The notes under the pieces: generated by a model
The model's database searches: none
Told to the model about the DNA's origin: nothing
The model's input: only the letters and a program-made list of their open reading frames with translations
Assembly: GCA_964617665.1 (NCBI GenBank)
Contig: CAZUAH010000149.1
Location: forward strand, 1 to 27,246
DNA from: JADHUC01 sp964617665
Lineage (GTDB): Bacteria > Planctomycetota > Planctomycetia > Pirellulales > Pirellulaceae
Direction of reading: 5' to 3'
DNA: 27,246 bases
Shown: positions 24,086 through 27,246 of the stretch, piece by piece
Layout of the letters: each line of letters begins with the position of its first letter
Numbering within the stretch: position 1 is the stretch's first letter
Made by a program: the position numbers and the translations under genes

Positions 24086-25972
24086 ATGACCGTTTTCCAT
24101 TGCGCGCGCACCGGCGCGTTTCTGTTGCTGTCCTTCTTCACCTGGCCGGCACTCGCACAGGATGACGATCCCAAACTCGCCAAATTCAGGGCGATGTCCG
24201 AATCCGACACGATGGTGATGGTACCGATGCGCGATGGCATCCGCCTCGCGACCGACGTGCACCGTCCCAAAGGCGACGGTCCGTTCCCGACGGTGCTCGT
24301 CAAGACGCCTTACAACTTCAACAAAATGGGCGGTTCGACGTTGATGTTCGCCAACAAGGCCATCGAGCGGGGATACGCCGTCGTGGTGCAGAACGAGCGC
24401 GGCCGCTACTACTCCGAAGGGGAATGGGAAATCCTCGGCAAGCCGCGCAGCGACGGTTACGATTCGCTGACTTGGATCACAGAACAGGTCTGGTCGAACG
24501 GACGAGTGGCGACGTGGGGTTGCTCTTCGACCGCCGAATGGCAGATGGCGCTCGCCGCCGAGGACCATCCGGCGCATGCTGCCATGATTCCGATGGCATC
24601 GGGGGCTGGTATCGGCCGGGTCGGCGAATACCATGAGCAGGGCAACTGGTACAAGGGTGGTGTCCACCAGACGCTGTTCACCGTCTGGCTCTATGGTGTG
24701 CAGCAGAACATCCGCCCGCAGTTCCCGAAGGGACTGAGCCAGGAGCAGTTGCAGCGGCTGCGCAAGGCGTACGACCTGGCCGCCGACATGCCGAAGTTGG
24801 ACTGGGCAAAACATCTGCGCAAACTGCCCGCGGTCGACTGGCTGAAAGATGCGGACGGCAACGAGGGGCCCGGCGCCGAATTCATGAAACGAAAACCGAA
24901 CGACCCCGGCTGGTACCGAGGCGGTCTGTACCACGACGACGAGGACTTCGGCGTCCCGGCCTACTGGTTCAATAGCTGGTTTGACGTCAGCCAAGGGCCC
25001 AACCTGGCGCTTTACAACCACGTCCGGAACAATGCGCGCGACGCTTCGGTGCGAGACGGTCAATACATGATGATCGCGCCGACGTTGCACTGCGGTTTTT
25101 TTCGGACGCCGAAATACAGCGACTACATCGCCGGTGACTTAAACGTCGGCAACGCCTGGTACGACTACCGGGCAACGATCTTTGCGTTCCTCGATTACTA
25201 CTTGAAAGACGAGGACAACGGCTTCCACGAAAAGACGCCCCGCATACGGTTCTACACAATGGGCCGCAACCAGTGGGAATCCGCGGATACCTGGCCGCCT
25301 GCAGACGCCGTGGTGACGCCGATGTATCTCTCGAGCGGCGGCAACGCCAATAGCGTGTTCGGCGACGGAACGCTGTCCGCGGAGATCGCCACCGGTGCCG
25401 ACTCCGACACGTTCACCTACGACCCAATGAACCCCGTACCGTCGCTCGGTGGCGGCGTCTGCTGCAATCGGGGCGCCACGCCGGGCGGCAGCTTCGATCA
25501 GCGCGGCATCGAGGCGCGGGCGGACGTGCTCGTCTACACCTCCGAGGTACTGAAGGAACACCTCGACGTGACGGGTTTTGTCAGAGCAAAGCTCTATGTT
25601 TCCTCGGATGCAAAGGACACGGACTTCTGCGTAAAGCTCGTTGACGTACACCCCGACGGAAGCGCCTGGAACGTGGATGACACCATTCTGCGCGCCCGCT
25701 ATCGTGAGGGCTATGACAAGGAGGTTTTCATGGAGGATGGCGAGGTCTACGAGCTGAACCCGACTGCGATGTCGACCAGTTACGAGTTCAAGGCCGGCCA
25801 CCGCATTCGTGTCGAAGTTGCCTCCAGCAAGTTCCCGCAGTACATGCGCAACCTGAATACCGGCGGCAACAACTACGACGAGACCGAAGGCGTCGTCGCC
25901 CGCAATACGGTTCACCACTCGGCCGCTTACCCGTCGCAGATTATCCTGCCAGTACGGCACAGGGAGGATTGA
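24086..25972 (+). CDS. Secreted CocE/NonD-family serine hydrolase (X-Pro dipeptidyl-peptidase S15-like)
   Basis: The 628-residue protein starts at ATG 24086 behind AGGGGGAAA. Its signal peptide is MTVFHCARTGAFLLLSFFTWPALA. The alpha/beta-hydrolase domain opens with MVPMRDGIRLATDVHRPKG and FPTVLVKTPYN, and contains NERGRYYSEGEW and the nucleophile region GCSSTAEWQ (S147, in the place of the usual G-x-S-Y-x-G-x-x-Q). LHCGFF near residue 330 is a candidate for the catalytic His. The C-terminal half is the jelly-roll typical of CocE: IRFYTMGRNQWESADTWPP, VLVYTSEVLKEHLDVTGFV, KLVDVHPDGSAWNV and HRIRVEVASSKFPQYMRN. Length and domain order are those of full CocE/NonD proteins, which hydrolyse acyl esters or peptides. 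The substrate is unknown. Confidence 0.9.
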   Translation: MTVFHCARTGAFLLLSFFTWPALAQDDDPKLAKFRAMSESDTMVMVPMRDGIRLATDVHRPKGDGPFPTVLVKTPYNFNKMGGSTLMFANKAIERGYAVVVQNERGRYYSEGEWEILGKPRSDGYDSLTWITEQVWSNGRVATWGCSSTAEWQMALAAEDHPAHAAMIPMASGAGIGRVGEYHEQGNWYKGGVHQTLFTVWLYGVQQNIRPQFPKGLSQEQLQRLRKAYDLAADMPKLDWAKHLRKLPAVDWLKDADGNEGPGAEFMKRKPNDPGWYRGGLYHDDEDFGVPAYWFNSWFDVSQGPNLALYNHVRNNARDASVRDGQYMMIAPTLHCGFFRTPKYSDYIAGDLNVGNAWYDYRATIFAFLDYYLKDEDNGFHEKTPRIRFYTMGRNQWESADTWPPADAVVTPMYLSSGGNANSVFGDGTLSAEIATGADSDTFTYDPMNPVPSLGGGVCCNRGATPGGSFDQRGIEARADVLVYTSEVLKEHLDVTGFVRAKLYVSSDAKDTDFCVKLVDVHPDGSAWNVDDTILRARYREGYDKEVFMEDGEVYELNPTAMSTSYEFKAGHRIRVEVASSKFPQYMRNLNTGGNNYDETEGVVARNTVHHSAAYPSQIILPVRHRED

Positions 25973-26026
25973 TCTTGCGGTCATGCTCTCCATCGCCTGC
26001 CAGACGCCTCGGCGCGGGAGGGTGGA

Positions 26027-26128
26027 CTGGATATCTACATCTGCGCCGACATGGAAGGCGCCGTGCCCCACGGATCAGGCGGCTTCGAATCGGAACTCCT
26101 GCCAGCAGCGTCCGAGATTGCCGTGTAA
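26027..26128 (+). pseudogene. Fragment resembling the N-terminus of M55 D-aminopeptidase, cut by an IS66-type end
   Basis: The frame, which directly continues that of the upstream hydrolase after its stop, reads LDIYICADMEGAVPHG and FESELLPAASEIAV before a TAA. The opening strongly resembles the conserved start of M55 (DppA-type) zinc aminopeptidases, KVYISADMEG, where the Asp and Glu are metal ligands. No ATG precedes it; a CTG at 26027 follows GGGAGGG at 26016-26022. The stop codon is supplied by the first bases of the putative IS66 terminal repeat at 26125, so the gene looks truncated by insertion. The rest of the gene is not seen. Confidence 0.45.
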
Positions 26129-26192
26129 GCGTCGTCTGAATAGCATACTTGCCACGTGTTGTAAGCTGGAGACTTGCAGTATGAGTCTCCGC

Positions 26193-26197
26193 GGAGG
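26193..26197 (+). promoter_or_regulatory. Ribosome binding site for tnpA
   Basis: GGAGG lies 6 bases before the GTG at 26204 and favours this start over the TTG at 26174. Confidence 0.5.
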
Positions 26198-26203
26198 CAA
26201 GTC

Positions 26204-26575
26204 GTGGGGCGACCACCAAGCCCACTGGATGATTATCGCGAGTGGCAGCAGCGCCTGGATCGGTACGCGGGGAGCGATCTGAGCCTAGAGATATTCTGTC
26301 TCCAGGAAGGTGTGTCCAGGTCGACGTTCTACCGCTGGAAGGATCGTCTGAAGGATGGTATGCCCGAGTCGATCGCGGCTGATGAAGCGTTGCAGGACAA
26401 GCCCGCATCGACGGAATCGATGTTCTTGCCGATGTCACTGAAAGGTTCCCTGGTCGAAATCGAGTTGCCCAACGGGGGTGTGGTGCGTCTGCCCGCCAGC
26501 CTTGATGAACGCGTGCTGGTGTCCATCGTTCGCGTAGTTGGTTCCTTACGTCCCTGGAGGTCACCAAACTCATGA
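26204..26575 (+). CDS. tnpA: IS66 accessory protein TnpA (helix-turn-helix)
   Basis: The 123-residue protein starts at GTG 26204. It has the typical IS66 OrfA layout: an N-terminal helix-turn-helix (YREWQQRLDRYAGSDLSLEIFCLQEGVSRSTFYRWKDRLKDG), a linker, and a C-terminal strand segment FLPMSLKGSLVEIELPNGGVVRLPASLDERVL. TnpA is needed for IS66 transposition together with TnpB and the DDE transposase TnpC. Its stop overlaps the presumed tnpB start in ATGA (26572-26575), the usual IS66 arrangement. The gene itself looks intact although the element is not. Confidence 0.85.
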   Translation: MGRPPSPLDDYREWQQRLDRYAGSDLSLEIFCLQEGVSRSTFYRWKDRLKDGMPESIAADEALQDKPASTESMFLPMSLKGSLVEIELPNGGVVRLPASLDERVLVSIVRVVGSLRPWRSPNS

Positions 26576-26882
26576 CGGACATCCGCAGGTGCGGATCTTC
26601 CTTTGCATGCTACCGACGAAGATGACGTGTAGCTTCGATAGTCTGATGGGCATGGCTCAAGAGATCTTTGACCAAGATCCACTTTCGGGGCACCAGTTTC
26701 TTTTCGTCAACCGTTGCTGGGATCGGATCAAGATCCTGTTTTGGGATCGTGAGGGATTTTGCATTGTCTACAAACGTTTGGAGGCTGGTACCTTCGCCTT
26801 GCCCCGTTGGTCAGGCAGCCCGGCCGGCGTCGAGTTGGAATACATGCAATTGGCCAAGTTGCTCGATGGCATTGACTTCTAA
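26572..26882 (+). pseudogene. tnpB: IS66 accessory protein TnpB, probably frameshifted near its start
   Basis: The expected ATG at 26572 overlaps the tnpA stop but leads to TGA after 17 codons. One base is missing near 26585: restoring it would give MTDIPQVRIFLCMLPTK joined to the long frame, whose body is a clear TnpB (EIFDQDPLSGHQFLFVN, RIKILFWDREGFCIVYKRLE, TFALPRW, LAKLLDGIDF). The body frame is open further upstream to a TTG at 26538 inside tnpA, so a start there could rescue expression. The lack of function is therefore likely, not certain. Confidence 0.7.
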
Positions 26883-26979
26883 AGCGGACGTCGGGGCAAG
26901 CGTTACCGCCGCGTGGGTTGAAAGTATTTTTAGAATTGGACTTGCGCGATCTTGGTGAGCTGTTACAACCGTTGGTGCC

Positions 26980-27132
26980 ATGGATGACACCAACCCTCTG
27001 CCCGACGATGTCACGCAATGCCACCGCCTTCTGATGGATTTCCTGAACTCATTAGCCGTTTGGGCGCTAGCCCCGGTTCCTCCCGCAATAACCGGGGCTA
27101 GCGCGAATGTCACTGTCGATGGTGCAAACTAG
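26980..27132 (+). pseudogene. tnpC: N-terminal stub of IS66 transposase TnpC
   Basis: ATG 26980 begins MDDTNPLPDDVTQCHRLLMD, which fits the conserved IS66 TnpC opening (LPDD-x-x-x-CH-x-L-L). After about 25 residues the similarity ends and the frame runs through a palindromic repeat to TAG at 27130. Complete TnpC proteins are around 500 residues, so over 90 percent is missing. The element cannot transpose by itself. Confidence 0.6.
27064..27104. repeat. Perfect 15-bp palindrome inside the tnpC remnant
   Basis: GCGCTAGCCCCGGTT (27064-27078) and AACCGGGGCTAGCGC (27090-27104) are perfectly complementary around an 11-base loop. The flanking TTAGCCGTTTGG also looks like part of a dispersed GCTAGCCCCGG-type repeat. 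It begins where similarity to TnpC stops, so it may mark the junction that destroyed the gene. Confidence 0.75.
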
Positions 27133-27246
27133 CTTTAAGGTCTTCGGGCGTCGAGAGTTGCGTCGCGCGAAGGAGAGAATCCGGTTTTCTACAGACGGCG
27201 CGCACCCTTTACGGCGACGGCCCGCGATGTTCTTTGAAATTTGTGC

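Larger units (their letters stand above)
26125..27132 (+). mobile_element. Degraded IS66-family element (left part)
   Basis: The left end GTAAGCGTCGTCTGAA at 26125-26140 fits the GTAAGCG-type IS66 terminal repeat. It is followed by tnpA, tnpB and the first codons of tnpC in the canonical order. The large transposase gene is almost entirely missing and the right terminal repeat is not visible, so the element is a remnant. Target-site duplication cannot be checked without the right end. Confidence 0.75.

Overview
The window is GC-rich chromosomal DNA, most likely from a planctomycete (Pirellulales-like). The clues are several secreted sulfatases, giant secreted PQQ-propeller proteins with an N-terminal methyltransferase-like domain, a PmoA/DUF6807 domain, and many short dispersed palindromic or heptameric repeats. 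The taxonomic call is inference; no rRNA or other marker gene is present.

Region 1 (1-20422) is a one-direction locus of secreted proteins. It opens with the 3' end of a putative glycosidase. An SMP-30/lactonase-like propeller follows, then PQQ-propeller protein 1, sulfatase 1, GH117-like enzyme A, sulfatases 2 and 3, PQQ-propeller protein 2, GH117-like enzyme B, a GH29 alpha-L-fucosidase-like enzyme, and a GH117-like enzyme C fused to a PmoA/DUF6807 domain. A hairpin with a T-run closes the locus. Every complete protein from 1199 to 20356 has a Sec-type signal peptide. Spacings run from a 4-base overlap to about 260 bases, and the longer gaps are filled with palindromic repeats. Together the genes look like a saccharolytic locus for a sulfated, probably algal, polysaccharide: sulfatases remove sulfate esters, GH117 enzymes attack terminal 3,6-anhydro-galactose-like sugars, and GH29 removes fucose-like sugars. 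The propellers may oxidise or bind products. The window contains no transporter, regulator or sulfatase-maturation gene.

Region 2 (20491-22756) holds a DUF4261 gene, a small gene interrupted by two in-frame TAG codons, a small membrane-anchored coiled-coil protein, and about 380 bases with no gene.

Region 3 (22757-25972) holds a divergent pair: a lipoprotein of the endonuclease/exonuclease/phosphatase fold (minus strand) and a secreted CocE/NonD-type serine hydrolase (plus strand).

Region 4 (25973-27246) is decayed. An M55 D-aminopeptidase-like fragment ends where the left end of an IS66-family element begins. Its tnpA is intact, tnpB looks frameshifted, and tnpC survives only as an N-terminal stub running into a perfect 15-bp palindrome.

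The most distinctive feature is how short repeats have entered the genes. Degenerate 7-bp-period arrays lie inside the methyltransferase-like domains of both PQQ proteins and encode part of a signal peptide, and a palindromic intergenic-type repeat is read in frame inside PQQ protein 1.
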